Assembly (NCBI RefSeq): GCF_014638095.1
Contig: NZ_BMFH01000001.1
Span: 1,869,227 to 1,933,226 of the forward strand
Reading direction: 5' to 3'
Origin: Muriicola marianensis
GTDB lineage: Bacteria > Bacteroidota > Bacteroidia > Flavobacteriales > Flavobacteriaceae
DNA: 64,000 nt
In this document: one piece after another, positions 15,896-24,805 of the stretch
How the letters are laid out: each line of letters begins with the position of its first letter
How positions within the stretch are numbered: position 1 is the stretch's first letter
Program-made: the position numbers and the translations under genes
Notes under the pieces: generated by a model
What the model saw: only the letters and a program-made list of their open reading frames with translations
Databases searched by the model: none
What the model was told of the DNA's origin: nothing

Positions 15896-16822
15896 TTAAA
15901 ATGCATAGCTCAGACCGAGAGTCCAGTAGGTCTGGAGATCGTTGTCTACCGTGTCGAAGGTCTCTCCTGTATTCCCCAAAGTGTTTACAGAGTAATTGAG
16001 TGCTTCCTGTTTGTTGTTCCTGAGCCCAAATTCAAAGCCCACCCCTATCATCTTCCACAGGGTGTAAGAGAAGGAATTGATCCACGTCCAGTTACTGAGG
16101 TCCCCGCTCTCATAACTCTGGAAGAGGGAGAGGTTACTCTTGTAGTTCATCGCTCCCAGCTTACGGGTATAGTCGGCCACGATCTTGGCTCCGAGGGAGG
16201 AGTTAAAGATGGTGTCCTCGCTGCTGAAAACAAAGTTGTAGTTCAGGGGATGGATCACAACTACCAGGTTGTCCGTCGGGGTCCAGGTACCTCCAACCCC
16301 GAGGTCGAGATAACCCGGGTCATTGAAATTATTGAGGATGGTGGTACGATACTCCCCGAGGGTGGAAACCGCAAATTGCTGGCTTAGCCTCCTTCCGTAG
16401 AGGGATGTGATATTAAAAACGTCCGTCGCTTCCCGAAAACTATCCGAGTCGGTAGGATCGTCCTTATCGTCTAATTTTACCCACTGTAGGTTCACATTGG
16501 CCGAGTTTCTCCAGAAGAATTTATCCTCTTTCAGGTTTGCAAAGGCATTGACCGTAAAGCCGATGTTTCCGGCTGAGTTATTCGGGAATCCCTGGGCATA
16601 CCAGTTGCTGAAATTCGACAGGTTCACTCCAATAGTACCAAAGGCCCCGGTCTTCCAACCGGGAAGGGCATCGATCTGGGCCTGAATGGCATTGGCTCTG
16701 CCCTGTATGGCCGCAATGGAATCCTTTTTGGTCTTGAGTTCTGATTTGAGCTCCGCCTCTGTTTGGGCATAGGTATATACCCCGGCGAGAAGGAGGAAGG
16801 TCAAAAATCCGATTTTTTTCAT
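15896..16822 (-). CDS. DUF3078 outer-membrane beta-barrel-like protein
   Basis: The 308-residue product has a signal peptide (cleavage after TYAQ), a short coiled-coil (about 21-52: TEAELKSELKTKKDSIAAIQG) and then the DUF3078 barrel-like region starting WKTGAFGTIGVNLSNFSNW. Alternating strands run to a C-terminal aromatic (SYAF), as in outer-membrane barrels. Role unknown; expected in the outer membrane. It sits in the ECF/mechanosensitive series. Confidence 0.85.
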   Translation of the reverse strand: MKKIGFLTFLLLAGVYTYAQTEAELKSELKTKKDSIAAIQGRANAIQAQIDALPGWKTGAFGTIGVNLSNFSNWYAQGFPNNSAGNIGFTVNAFANLKEDKFFWRNSANVNLQWVKLDDKDDPTDSDSFREATDVFNITSLYGRRLSQQFAVSTLGEYRTTILNNFNDPGYLDLGVGGTWTPTDNLVVVIHPLNYNFVFSSEDTIFNSSLGAKIVADYTRKLGAMNYKSNLSLFQSYESGDLSNWTWINSFSYTLWKMIGVGFEFGLRNNKQEALNYSVNTLGNTGETFDTVDNDLQTYWTLGLSYAF

Positions 16823-16861
16823 CTCTCTTGTATTTGCTGTTTCTTCTTGATTTTACAATGT

Positions 16862-17191
16862 TCAGGACTGGTCATCTATAGTGGCATCCGGCGCATTTTT
16901 CTTGACGGAAGCGATCCCGTTCTCCATCCCGTTGGTGTTGGAATACATTTCGCTCGTGCCAATGATCTGCCCGTTCCGCGCCTTCATATTGAAGTAGGGG
17001 CTGCCGTTCTTGGCCGTCCTTCGATCGAATCGTTTGTCTTCAGCGGCATTGTTCATGACCGAGTGGATCCCCTTCTTGCAGCTCGCTTTGGTCTTGTAGG
17101 TCTCGCTGCTGAGAATGACCTGTCCGTTCGACGCTTTCAGGTCGAATTTAAACTGACCTGACTTCGTTTTTCTGATTTCGAATTTTCCCAT
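16862..17191 (-). CDS. YegP-like DUF1508 protein
   Basis: The 109-residue protein is two tandem DUF1508 modules, each with FKFDLKASNGQVILSSE-type or YFNMKARNGQIIGTSE-type strands followed by a helix beginning KxGIxSV. The YegP fold is small, soluble and dimer-like; its biological role is not established. It is the fourth gene of the sigma-to-MscL series, 39 bases before the DUF3078 gene. Confidence 0.9.
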   Translation of the reverse strand: MGKFEIRKTKSGQFKFDLKASNGQVILSSETYKTKASCKKGIHSVMNNAAEDKRFDRRTAKNGSPYFNMKARNGQIIGTSEMYSNTNGMENGIASVKKNAPDATIDDQS

Positions 17192-17251
17192 TTTTAAGAT
17201 TTAAATTGTTAATGATACGAATTGTTTGTTAATATGAATAGAAAAGTTAAA

Positions 17252-18070
17252 CTATTGTAATTCCACTTTACTCTGAACAAGATCCTCAATGGGGATGACG
17301 ATCTTCCCTTCTTTGGTCCTGATGGTGACCAGGATTCCCTCTATGGCTTCGATCGTGCCCTCGAATTTCTTGGTCCGGATCTTGTCTCCCACAGCATAGG
17401 TTTTCCGGGCGTAAAAAGTGTGTAGCAATTTGCCTACTACTTCCCTGGAACCCAGTCCGAGCCCTATGGCAAAGGCAAGGAGGAAGGCCCCTATGATAAG
17501 GGTAATATTGCCGGTAATGATCTCTGTATCGATCCCGGCCTGGTTGAGGGCGGTGATCAGCACAAACACAATGATCATGTAGTAGACGATGCCACTGACG
17601 ATCTTGGATCCGCCCATCCCCATGGAATCAAATACACTTAACAGGGCTTTCCTGACCAGCCTGGCGGCGTAGAGCCCGATCATAAAGATGACCAGGGCGC
17701 TCAGCAACACGGGCAGGTAATGCAGCAGGTTGGAGATCTCCGCAGAAATGATGGTGAGTCCCATTACCTCTGCCGCCACGATGATGAAAGTGATCCAGAG
17801 GATCCCCTTGACAAAGCCGAGCAGGATACGGATCACGTCTACTTTTATCTTGCTTCCCTCTCCGAACAGTTGGGCTTCATTGATCTTATCAGAGAGGTTA
17901 TCCACCCTGGCAAGTTTCAGGATTTTCCTGATCACAAAACTGATGATCTTGATGATCAGCCACCCGAGGATGAGGACGATGATGGCGCCGATGACCCCCG
18001 GCAGTGCTGAGACGATGTCCTGTATGATGGTCTTTAATGAATCTGTGGCTAAGCTTCCCAGTGTTTCCAT
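17252..18070 (-). CDS. MscS-type (CmpX-like) mechanosensitive channel protein
   Basis: The 272-residue protein has four or five hydrophobic helices, beginning IIGAIIVLILGWLIIKIISF, with paired TM modules typical of the CmpX/small MscS-like family. The C-terminal part carries a beta domain: RKTYAVGDKIRTKKFEGTIE, then VTIRTKEGKIVIPIEDLVQSKV. That resembles the MscS beta-barrel. It would release solutes or sense tension in the inner membrane. It lies 22 bases after the 63-codon gene. Confidence 0.88.
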   Translation of the reverse strand: METLGSLATDSLKTIIQDIVSALPGVIGAIIVLILGWLIIKIISFVIRKILKLARVDNLSDKINEAQLFGEGSKIKVDVIRILLGFVKGILWITFIIVAAEVMGLTIISAEISNLLHYLPVLLSALVIFMIGLYAARLVRKALLSVFDSMGMGGSKIVSGIVYYMIIVFVLITALNQAGIDTEIITGNITLIIGAFLLAFAIGLGLGSREVVGKLLHTFYARKTYAVGDKIRTKKFEGTIEAIEGILVTIRTKEGKIVIPIEDLVQSKVELQ

Positions 18071-18092
18071 GATCTTGATGAGTTTAGTGTGA

Positions 18093-18284
18093 TTATTTGT
18101 CTTTCTTATTTGTTTTAAACAGGCTAGCCAGCATTTGCTGTGTATTCACGGTAAAGAGAGAGGCCAGGTCCATGATAAGCTTAGCAACAGCTACATCTTC
18201 CATCACCTTCTTCTTTAGGCTTGGGGGCGCCTCAAGGATACGCTTGCTGAGGTCTTTGAAAGGGTTTTGAGTGTTTTCTGCCAT
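18093..18284 (-). CDS. 63-residue protein translationally coupled to the sigma factor gene
   Basis: The product is short, charged and helical, beginning MAENTQNPFKDLSKRI, with no signal or membrane helix. Its ATG overlaps the TGA of the sigma gene by one base (TGATG at 18286-18282), which implies coupled translation. I do not recognise a family. Its position could suit a sigma partner or regulator, but no anti-sigma motif is visible. Confidence 0.7.
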   Translation of the reverse strand: MAENTQNPFKDLSKRILEAPPSLKKKVMEDVAVAKLIMDLASLFTVNTQQMLASLFKTNKKDK

Positions 18285-18916
18285 CAGGGGAGTGCGTTAT
18301 AGATTGCTAATGTTTTTGCCTTGGCCCTTTTCAGCCGCATCTTTACGGCGCTCTCTCCCAGGTCTAAAAGGGCACATAATTCTTTGACGGACACGTCGTC
18401 CTGGTATTTGAGAAGCAACAGGGTCCTGTCTTCGGGTGGGATCCTTTGCAGCACGGATTTGAGTTTGTCTGATCTCATATGGAAAAAACTCCTGTCTTCT
18501 ACTTCCACAGCCAGCTGGCGCTCTTCCGCATCTATTGTTTTTGATTGCTCCCGGATCTTCCGATTCTTATTCCTGGTCACATAATTGACGCAGAAATTAT
18601 AGGTCAGGGAATAGACCCAGCTCGAAAACTTCGACTTTCCTCTGAAACCTCCCAGCTTGATGTAGATCGTCAGAAAAACGTCCTGGGTAAGGTCCTCAGC
18701 TTCATCCTCCGAATTTGCGAAGCTCCGGCATTTGGTGTATACCCGATCCGCGTACCGATCGTATAAAACTCCAAAAAGCAGGGTGTTTTTTGTGTCCACG
18801 ATCTTTTCTACCAGTTCTTCATCACTTAGAAGACGAAGAGAATCATCTTCGGCCAGGGCCGACCTCTGCCGGTCCCCGATCACCATCAGGATAAGATGTT
18901 TAAGTACGTTCAACAT
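18284..18916 (-). CDS. ECF-type RNA polymerase sigma factor
   Basis: The 210-residue protein has region 2 (LLFGVLYDRYADRVYTKC then SEDEAEDLTQDVFLTIY and GKSKFSSWVYSLTYN) and region 4 (LQRIPPEDRTLLLLKYQDD, VKELCALLDLGESAVKMRLKRAK), the pattern of ECF sigma-70 proteins. No anti-sigma gene is adjacent, unlike many ECF units. It heads the series of 63-codon gene, MscS-like, YegP-like, DUF3078 and MscL genes, so those may be its targets as well as its co-transcribed partners. Region 1.1 is absent. Confidence 0.93.
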   Translation of the reverse strand: MLNVLKHLILMVIGDRQRSALAEDDSLRLLSDEELVEKIVDTKNTLLFGVLYDRYADRVYTKCRSFANSEDEAEDLTQDVFLTIYIKLGGFRGKSKFSSWVYSLTYNFCVNYVTRNKNRKIREQSKTIDAEERQLAVEVEDRSFFHMRSDKLKSVLQRIPPEDRTLLLLKYQDDVSVKELCALLDLGESAVKMRLKRAKAKTLAIYNALP

Positions 18917-19258
18917 GGTGTTCGGTTGGGAGAATGACGTCAGCGGAAGAAAAGACGACGATCATATCAGGAGTTCGTCTTCGATCTCTTTTATCTGTAC
19001 TCACAGTAGAGACGTCTTGCGGTTCGGAATCATTCATTCCCATAAGTTAAGACCCCATTTTGTTCAACAGGTCACATTTTGTACAGATTTTTCCAGAATG
19101 TCCTCTTCGTTGGACCGGAATTGTCAGAAAGGAATGATCTGTTTTCCATATCACATAAAGTAAAAAATCCGGCCTTTTCACAGCCGGATTTTCTAGTGGT
19201 AACCGATTTCTTTCTCCAGATATCATGTGCCAAAAGCCATGACCAACCGTGCGATCCT
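18917..19258. other. 342-base stretch without a convincing gene
   Basis: A 7-bp inverted repeat (AAGACGA at 18952-18958 and TCGTCTT at 18975-18981) lies about 35 bases upstream of the sigma start and could be leader structure. A clear terminator is at 19164-19192. Short frames on both strands lack family patterns or plausible starts. I see no promoter I can defend. Confidence 0.5.
19164..19192. terminator. Bidirectional hairpin terminator
   Basis: A 10-bp stem AAAATCCGGC/GCCGGATTTT has A and T tracts on both sides. On the minus strand it would end transcription of the 58-codon gene at 19259. Confidence 0.75.
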
Positions 19259-19435
19259 TTATTTGACAGGTACAGTGGTGTCAAATTGATGCAAGGAGGA
19301 AGCTAAGTAGAGTTCGGCTTCTTTGGCTAATTCAGCAGAATACTCCTGGTAGGTCATTATTGCAAGCGTAATCAACGCTATCAGAAACAATCCCGTTACT
19401 ATTCTGGCACTGAATAATCGAACAGTTTCATCCAT
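19259..19435 (-). CDS. Small single-helix membrane protein
   Basis: From ATG 19435 the 58-residue product has a short N-terminus, one hydrophobic helix (about 12-29: VTGLFLIALITLAIMTY) and a helical charged tail. The frame extends upstream to 19489 but without a better start. A terminator follows about 65 bases later on the same strand. Coding status is plausible but not proven; no family recognised. Confidence 0.5.
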   Translation of the reverse strand: MDETVRLFSARIVTGLFLIALITLAIMTYQEYSAELAKEAELYLASSLHQFDTTVPVK

Positions 19436-19581
19436 CAGTTCACTTAATTGGTGTGCTTTAAATTTAAACAAAAGCCAATAAGTTAACAAAGCCTTAACAG
19501 AATAAACTTTTTAACAATCCCCGGAGCCTACCTTCTGAAGCTCATACAATTATGCGTATCTTAAGTGCTGAGACCAGGAAA

Positions 19582-20643
19582 ATGAAGAATAACCGAAAGT
19601 GTCTGATTATGCTGATAGGCCTGTGGGCCATTGGTCTTGTCTTGTCCGCTCAGGAAGCCTCGAAGGACTACCCGGGGCAAGAACTTCCGGAACTTTTCAG
19701 GTCAGAATCACCCCTGCAACTAAGGCTGAGGTATTCTAACAAATCCCTGAAGCAGGACACCAATGACAGTACCTACCTGGAATCCATGATCTGGTCATCC
19801 CGGGGAGGTGGTTGGGATTCCCTGCCGGTAAGCCTGAGAGCCCGTGGCAATTTCCGAAGGAAGACCTGCTATTTTGCTCCTTTAAAGCTGAAATTCAGGA
19901 AATCGAAAACCCGCTCAACCCTGTTCGAAGGCAGCGAAAAACTAAAAATGGTGTTGCCCTGCCAACTCGATCGCAATACGGGGGATTACGTCCTGAAAGA
20001 ATACCTTGCCTATAAACTCTACGAAACGGTAGCCCCCTACCATTTCAAAACCCGACTTGCTGAGGTATCTTTATTCGAAGAGCGAGGCAGACGAGAAGTC
20101 ACTCATGAATTCTTTGGCTTCCTCATAGAGGATATGGACTTTCTATGTGAACGGTACGGGGGGCAGGAGCTCAAAAGGCTTGTCCACCCCCTTCAACATG
20201 ATGACGAGGCTTCCGTGTTCAACGCCTTTTTTGAATTCATGATCGCCAATACGGACTATTCCACGAAACAGCAACACAACCAGAAACTCTTATTCACGGA
20301 GAAAAGGATCATCCCAGTACCCTACGATTTCGACATGTCGGGTCTGGTCAATGCCCCCTATGCCGCCGTAACCAATATCCAGAACCTCTCGGGTTCCATT
20401 ACCCAGGTAACTGATCGAATTTACAAAGGGTATGAAAGGGACACGGAAATTCTCGAGGGGGTAAGGCGTGTATTTCTCAATAAACGTTCAGAACTGCTGG
20501 CCGAGTTGGATGAAATTGAACCTTACTTCCAGGACATGAGACAATTCCGTGAGGCCCAAAAATTCCTGCAAGCATTTTTCGAGATCCTGGAGGATGATAA
20601 GAAGTTCGAAAGGCAGATCCTGGATCGGCTAAGAACCCGCTAG
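19582..20643 (+). CDS. Secreted protein with CotH-kinase-like features
   Basis: The 353-residue product has a signal peptide (MKNNRKCLIMLIGLWAIGLV, cleavage near LSAQ). The body has strands and motifs resembling the CotH atypical kinase fold: LPVSLRARGNFRRKTCYFAPLK, then YVLKEYLAYKLYE, then ANTDYSTKQQHNQKLL and PVPYDFDMSGLVN. The last looks like the metal-binding end of the kinase site (PxDFD). The likeness is partial and it may not bind ATP. A longer start at 19552 is possible; 19582 gives a clean signal peptide. Its last 15 bases overlap the convergent transglycosylase gene. Confidence 0.6.
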   Translation: MKNNRKCLIMLIGLWAIGLVLSAQEASKDYPGQELPELFRSESPLQLRLRYSNKSLKQDTNDSTYLESMIWSSRGGGWDSLPVSLRARGNFRRKTCYFAPLKLKFRKSKTRSTLFEGSEKLKMVLPCQLDRNTGDYVLKEYLAYKLYETVAPYHFKTRLAEVSLFEERGRREVTHEFFGFLIEDMDFLCERYGGQELKRLVHPLQHDDEASVFNAFFEFMIANTDYSTKQQHNQKLLFTEKRIIPVPYDFDMSGLVNAPYAAVTNIQNLSGSITQVTDRIYKGYERDTEILEGVRRVFLNKRSELLAELDEIEPYFQDMRQFREAQKFLQAFFEILEDDKKFERQILDRLRTR

Positions 20644-22092
20644 ACTCAGATTCTCGGGTTCTTCTCTGTCAATAAATTTACGGTAGTGGTCGTATCGCTG
20701 GAAGATCTGTTCCACGTACTGGAAGGGTTCCAGGCCTCTCACATACCCGTATTTGACCACTTCGTGATTGTAATTCTGAGGAAAGCTCAGGGCGAGGATC
20801 ATCTTATCCACATGGCCGTCCCAAACCGTGTCTTTCAGACCGTTTACCTGCGCCAGGTTCTGGGCATCAACCACATGGCTGTAGCCGCAATTATAGGAGG
20901 CCATCGTAAATTTAATGCGCTGGATGGAATCGTTCACATGGGCAAAGTTATTGTATAACTGGGCCAGGTAGCGCGTACCTGCCCGGATCACTTCCCCCGC
21001 ATCTGCCGTGGCGGTAACTCCCAGCTCTTCGGCTGTCCCGGGCATCAGTTGCATTATTCCTTTGGCGCCGGTCCAGGACTCGGCCTCGGGATCGAAGCGG
21101 GATTCCTGGTAGATAAGCGAGGCTAACAGCCGCCAGTCCCACCCCAGTTTCCTGGAATTCTCCTTGATGATGGGATCGAATCTGCTGATCTGTTTTTGGT
21201 TCAGGCTGTAAAACGGACTGTTGACCCTTCGTCTGAAACTCCTCTTATTTTTGAAGTATTTGTTGTAGATCACATAGTAATCGTCCTGCTTCTTCTCTTT
21301 GCCGATCCATAGGTTCGTGGCCTTTAATAATTGCCGGGATCCGGGGCGTAGCGCCCAGGCGATCCGCTGGGAAAAGCTAAGGGGGACCTCCACATCGAGG
21401 TCGGGATAATAAGACGCATTGATACCGGCCAGGTTCTTGTCGGCCAGGGTGTATTTGATCTTCCCATCGGCCACCATCTTGATGATCTCATCTGTCGTGA
21501 TATTTCCCCCTAACGTATCGATGACGATCTCTCCCCCGATCTCCCTGGAGAGGTTTCGGATCCTTTTAAAATAAGATGAATTCTTTCTGACGGAAACCGT
21601 ATCCCCGATGAGCTGTATGGGGTCGCTGATCATGGCTTCCCTAATCTGATCTCTGGTCATCTGGCGCCATCCCTTTGGTTTACGCTGAACGAGAACCTGT
21701 TCGGTGAGATAGAGGTGGTCCGAAAAGGCAACTTCCTGTTTGCGCTCGGCCGTGATAGCAAGGCCGTGGGCAACGATGTCTACCGAGCCTTTTCTCAATT
21801 CGTTGAGCATCTCATCCAGATCTCCGGAAACATGCAGCTCAAGTTCTACACCCAGGTCGTCGGCGAGCCGTTTAAGCAGCTCGTATTCATATCCCATAGC
21901 CTGGCCCCGGTACAGGAAATAACTGGTAGCGCTGTAGGCGATCAGTGCCCTCAACTTACCTTCCGCCTGAATCTCGGCAAGGTCCCGACGGGCTGCCAGT
22001 TCTCTCTGACTTTCTTCCCTGTCCCGCTTCAGATCCTTACAGGAGCCGAGTAAAAGGAAGAAGAGCAGCAGGTATCTCCAAAGATTTTTCAT
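20629..22092 (-). CDS. MltF-like lytic transglycosylase lipoprotein
   Basis: The 487-residue protein has a lipobox (LLLGSC, Cys18), an N-terminal periplasmic substrate-binding-protein-like domain (about 45-275) and a C-terminal SLT domain (about 300-450). The catalytic Glu330 is in YQESRFD, followed by GAKGIMQLMPGTA and SYNCGYSHV. It should cut peptidoglycan glycan strands with formation of anhydromuramic ends, as in MltF, and the N-terminal domain may regulate it. It is anchored in the envelope. No partner gene nearby. Confidence 0.92.
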   Translation of the reverse strand: MKNLWRYLLLFFLLLGSCKDLKRDREESQRELAARRDLAEIQAEGKLRALIAYSATSYFLYRGQAMGYEYELLKRLADDLGVELELHVSGDLDEMLNELRKGSVDIVAHGLAITAERKQEVAFSDHLYLTEQVLVQRKPKGWRQMTRDQIREAMISDPIQLIGDTVSVRKNSSYFKRIRNLSREIGGEIVIDTLGGNITTDEIIKMVADGKIKYTLADKNLAGINASYYPDLDVEVPLSFSQRIAWALRPGSRQLLKATNLWIGKEKKQDDYYVIYNKYFKNKRSFRRRVNSPFYSLNQKQISRFDPIIKENSRKLGWDWRLLASLIYQESRFDPEAESWTGAKGIMQLMPGTAEELGVTATADAGEVIRAGTRYLAQLYNNFAHVNDSIQRIKFTMASYNCGYSHVVDAQNLAQVNGLKDTVWDGHVDKMILALSFPQNYNHEVVKYGYVRGLEPFQYVEQIFQRYDHYRKFIDREEPENLSLAGS

Positions 22093-22158
22093 GATCCTAT
22101 AGCGCTATGCCTGATAGGGCGGCAAAGCTGAGGTAAAATACTAAATTTTCGGAAATAA

Positions 22159-22896
22159 CTATCTGAGTAAGAGGATGAGGGCGCCAAGGGCAGTGAGCAA
22201 AAGGATCATTTTTCGATAGAATCCTTCCCGGATCACTTTTACGAGCCTGACCCCCAAAAACAATCCCAGGGCTACTCCCGGCAAAAGCTTGGCGTTGACC
22301 AGCAGCGTCTCCGGGGTAATGGTTTCCCACACCAGGATGTGAAAGGGTAGTTTAAAGAGGTTGATAAAAAAGAAGACCCAGGCAGCCGTGCCGATGAATT
22401 CGTTCTTGGGCAGTCTCATAGCCAGGAAAAAGATGTTGGAAAAGGCTCCCGCCAGGTTGCCGATCATGGTGGTGATCCCCGCGAGTATACCCATGAACCC
22501 GGCAAAACTCCAGTGGGTGGGAACGACCTTGGAGCGGCGCAGGTCCCACCAGGTCATCATTCCCACGCTCGCCAGGATGACCACTACCATCCAGATCTTA
22601 AAGGTTTCTTCCGGCAGGTCATTACCCAGGATAACACCGATCACTACCCCCGTCATCATCCAGGGAAGGAACCTCCTGATATAATGCCATCGCGCGTGCT
22701 TGTTGTAGTAGATCACCGCAAATATGTCGCCCACTACAAAAAGAGGCACGAGCAAACCCGTAGAGGCACGGGCACCGAATGCAAGGGCCATCAGGGTGAT
22801 AATGATGACGGCGATCCCCTTGATACCCGACTTTGAAATTCCCAGTACGACAGAAGCTGTAAAAGCGAGTATCCAGGAAGTGTAGCTGATTTCCAA
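22159..22896 (-). CDS. TauE/SafE family permease
   Basis: The protein has about eight hydrophobic helices with repeated ALFGA/ALxxG-type glycine pairs (LGISKSGIKGIAVIIITLMALAFGARAS, VVIGVILGNDLP, GFMGILAGITTMIGNLAGAF), the TauE/SafE (DUF81) pattern. These move small organic or sulphur anions such as sulphite, sulphoacetate or taurine; the substrate is not readable here. The frame runs to a GTG at 22995, but that would overlap the divergent symporter gene; TTG 22896 gives a more usual N-terminus (MEISYTSWILAF). The start is uncertain. Confidence 0.85.
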   Translation of the reverse strand: MEISYTSWILAFTASVVLGISKSGIKGIAVIIITLMALAFGARASTGLLVPLFVVGDIFAVIYYNKHARWHYIRRFLPWMMTGVVIGVILGNDLPEETFKIWMVVVILASVGMMTWWDLRRSKVVPTHWSFAGFMGILAGITTMIGNLAGAFSNIFFLAMRLPKNEFIGTAAWVFFFINLFKLPFHILVWETITPETLLVNAKLLPGVALGLFLGVRLVKVIREGFYRKMILLLTALGALILLLR

Positions 22897-22950
22897 GGCG
22901 ATGGGTGTATTTCCCCTGAGTGGGTCAGATAAAGGTATCCCAAAAAATAA

Positions 22951-22958
22951 TATCTTTA
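22951..22958 (+). promoter_or_regulatory. Possible -7 element for the symporter gene
   Basis: TATCTTTA matches TAnnTTTG in seven of eight positions and lies in the short divergent space. The implied leader before ATG 22970 is very short, which would favour the next in-frame ATG at 22982. No clear -33 element is seen. Confidence 0.3.
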
Positions 22959-22969
22959 GCCACTGACCA

Positions 22970-24793
22970 ATGGATGACCTTATGGAATTAAGCACCCTTG
23001 ACTATGGTTTTATCATCGTCTTCTTTTCCACGGTACTGGCCATAGGGGTCATCGTTTCCAAAAAATCTGGCAAGAACACTTCCGAGTTCTTTCTCAGCGG
23101 GCGCACCATGCCTTGGTGGCTTTTAGGCCTGTCTATGGTAGCGACGACCTTTTCTACAGACACCCCCAACCTGGTAACAGACATTGTCAGGACCAATGGG
23201 GTCTCGGGAAACTGGGTCTGGTGGGCCTTTCTGATCACAGGTTTGCTGACTGTCTTTGTCTACGCCAAACTCTGGAGGAAGTCGAATGTAAACACCGACC
23301 TGGAATTTTATGAACTCCGCTACGGTGGTGCCGCGGCCAGTTTTCTCCGAAAGTTCAGAGCCATCTACCTCGGGGTCATCTTCAATGTGATTACCATGTC
23401 TGCCGTGACCCTGGCTGCTATCAAGATTGGTGGCATTATGCTCGGGCTCGAACCCTGGCAGACCGTGATCAGTGCCGGACTTATTACGGTTATTTTTAGT
23501 GCACTTGGCGGGTTCAAAGGGGTAGTCTATACTGATTTCCTTTTGTTCTTTGTAGCCATGTCCGGGGCCATTGGCGCTGCCTACTACCTGGTGAACCTGC
23601 CCGAAGTGGGCGGGATCGCTTCCCTGATGGCCAATGAACACGTCACCGACAAACTCTCCATCCTCCCCGATTTCAGCAACACCCAGGCCCTGATCACCCT
23701 GTTTATCATCCCCCTGGCGGTGCAATGGTGGAGTTCGTGGTATCCCGGGGCAGAACCGGGAGGAGGGGGTTATATCGCCCAGCGGATGCTCGCGGCCAAA
23801 AATGAGAATCACGCCATAGGAGCCACCTTCTTTTTTAACATCATGCACTACGCCCTGCGCCCCTGGCCCTGGATTCTGGTGGCCCTGGCCTCCCTGGTGA
23901 TCTACCCCGACGTGGCCAGCATTCAGGAAGCATTTCCGACCATTGCAGATGACAAACTGGGTCACGACCTGGCGTATTCCGCCATGCTCACAAAATTACC
24001 CAGCGGTCTGCTGGGCCTGGTCCTCGCCTCTCTGATCGCAGCCTATATGTCTACCATCTCTACACAGCTCAACTGGGGGTCATCCTATATCGTTTACGAC
24101 TTTTATAAGCAACAGATCAATCCCAACGCTTCGGAAAAGAGGCTGGTGGCAGTAGGTAGGATTTCCACAGTAGTCCTGATGGTTTTCAGCGCTGCCCTTG
24201 CCCTCCTGCTGCAGAATGCACTCCAGCTATTTGAAGTGTTGCTGGTTTTCGGGGCAGGGACCGGACTTATCTTTATCCTGCGATGGTTCTGGTGGAGGAT
24301 CAACGCCTGGAGTGAGATCACGGCCATGTTTGCCTCCGGGATCATCTCCCTCCTCCTGAAACTAACCCCCGTAGGACCCTTCTTTTTCGCTCCCGGCACC
24401 GGGATATTTCCGGACTGGTCTGAATATATTTTTGTGGTGGTTATTACCACAGCTATATGGATGGCGGCCACCTTCCTTACCCAACCCGAATCCAAAGAGG
24501 TATTGAGGTCTTTCTATATGAAGATCCAACCTGGAGGCCCGGGGTGGGCAAAGGTGATCAGGGAAGCTGAGAAGGACCAGCAGAAGATTGTGACTACAGA
24601 TGAAAAGTGGAGCGTCCCCTCAGGCATTACAGCCATGTTGTTGGGCTGTGTCCTGATCTATACCATCATGTTCTCTACCGGCTACTGGATCTACGGAAAA
24701 TACGTTCCTGCAATAGTTCTCACCACCATAGCAGTGATCTCCGGATTTCTCCTCACCCGGGTCTGGAACAGGATGAAGGGAACCATATTATAA
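22970..24793 (+). CDS. Sodium:solute symporter (SSS family)
   Basis: The 607-residue protein has about 13-14 hydrophobic helices and the SSS features SGRTMPWWLLGLSMVATTFSTDTP and the later GGFKGVVYTDFLLFFVAMSG. It couples Na+ entry to uptake of a small solute. Members of this length and with the long C-terminal helix pair include sugar, myo-inositol and sialic acid carriers. It is followed 12 bases later by a NagX-like acetyltransferase gene, which suggests amino-sugar or chitin-derived solutes. ATG 22970 is used; 22982 is also possible. Confidence 0.88.
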   Translation: MDDLMELSTLDYGFIIVFFSTVLAIGVIVSKKSGKNTSEFFLSGRTMPWWLLGLSMVATTFSTDTPNLVTDIVRTNGVSGNWVWWAFLITGLLTVFVYAKLWRKSNVNTDLEFYELRYGGAAASFLRKFRAIYLGVIFNVITMSAVTLAAIKIGGIMLGLEPWQTVISAGLITVIFSALGGFKGVVYTDFLLFFVAMSGAIGAAYYLVNLPEVGGIASLMANEHVTDKLSILPDFSNTQALITLFIIPLAVQWWSSWYPGAEPGGGGYIAQRMLAAKNENHAIGATFFFNIMHYALRPWPWILVALASLVIYPDVASIQEAFPTIADDKLGHDLAYSAMLTKLPSGLLGLVLASLIAAYMSTISTQLNWGSSYIVYDFYKQQINPNASEKRLVAVGRISTVVLMVFSAALALLLQNALQLFEVLLVFGAGTGLIFILRWFWWRINAWSEITAMFASGIISLLLKLTPVGPFFFAPGTGIFPDWSEYIFVVVITTAIWMAATFLTQPESKEVLRSFYMKIQPGGPGWAKVIREAEKDQQKIVTTDEKWSVPSGITAMLLGCVLIYTIMFSTGYWIYGKYVPAIVLTTIAVISGFLLTRVWNRMKGTIL

Positions 24794-24805
24794 AGAAACA
24801 TATAT

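Noticed and set aside
19072-19284. 70-codon minus-strand frame upstream of the CotH-like gene
   Set aside because: It crosses the terminator hairpin and shows no codon bias or motif.
23123-23965. Long minus-strand frame opposite the symporter gene
   Set aside because: Antisense shadow with low-complexity His/Gly/Asp runs; the plus frame carries the SSS motifs.
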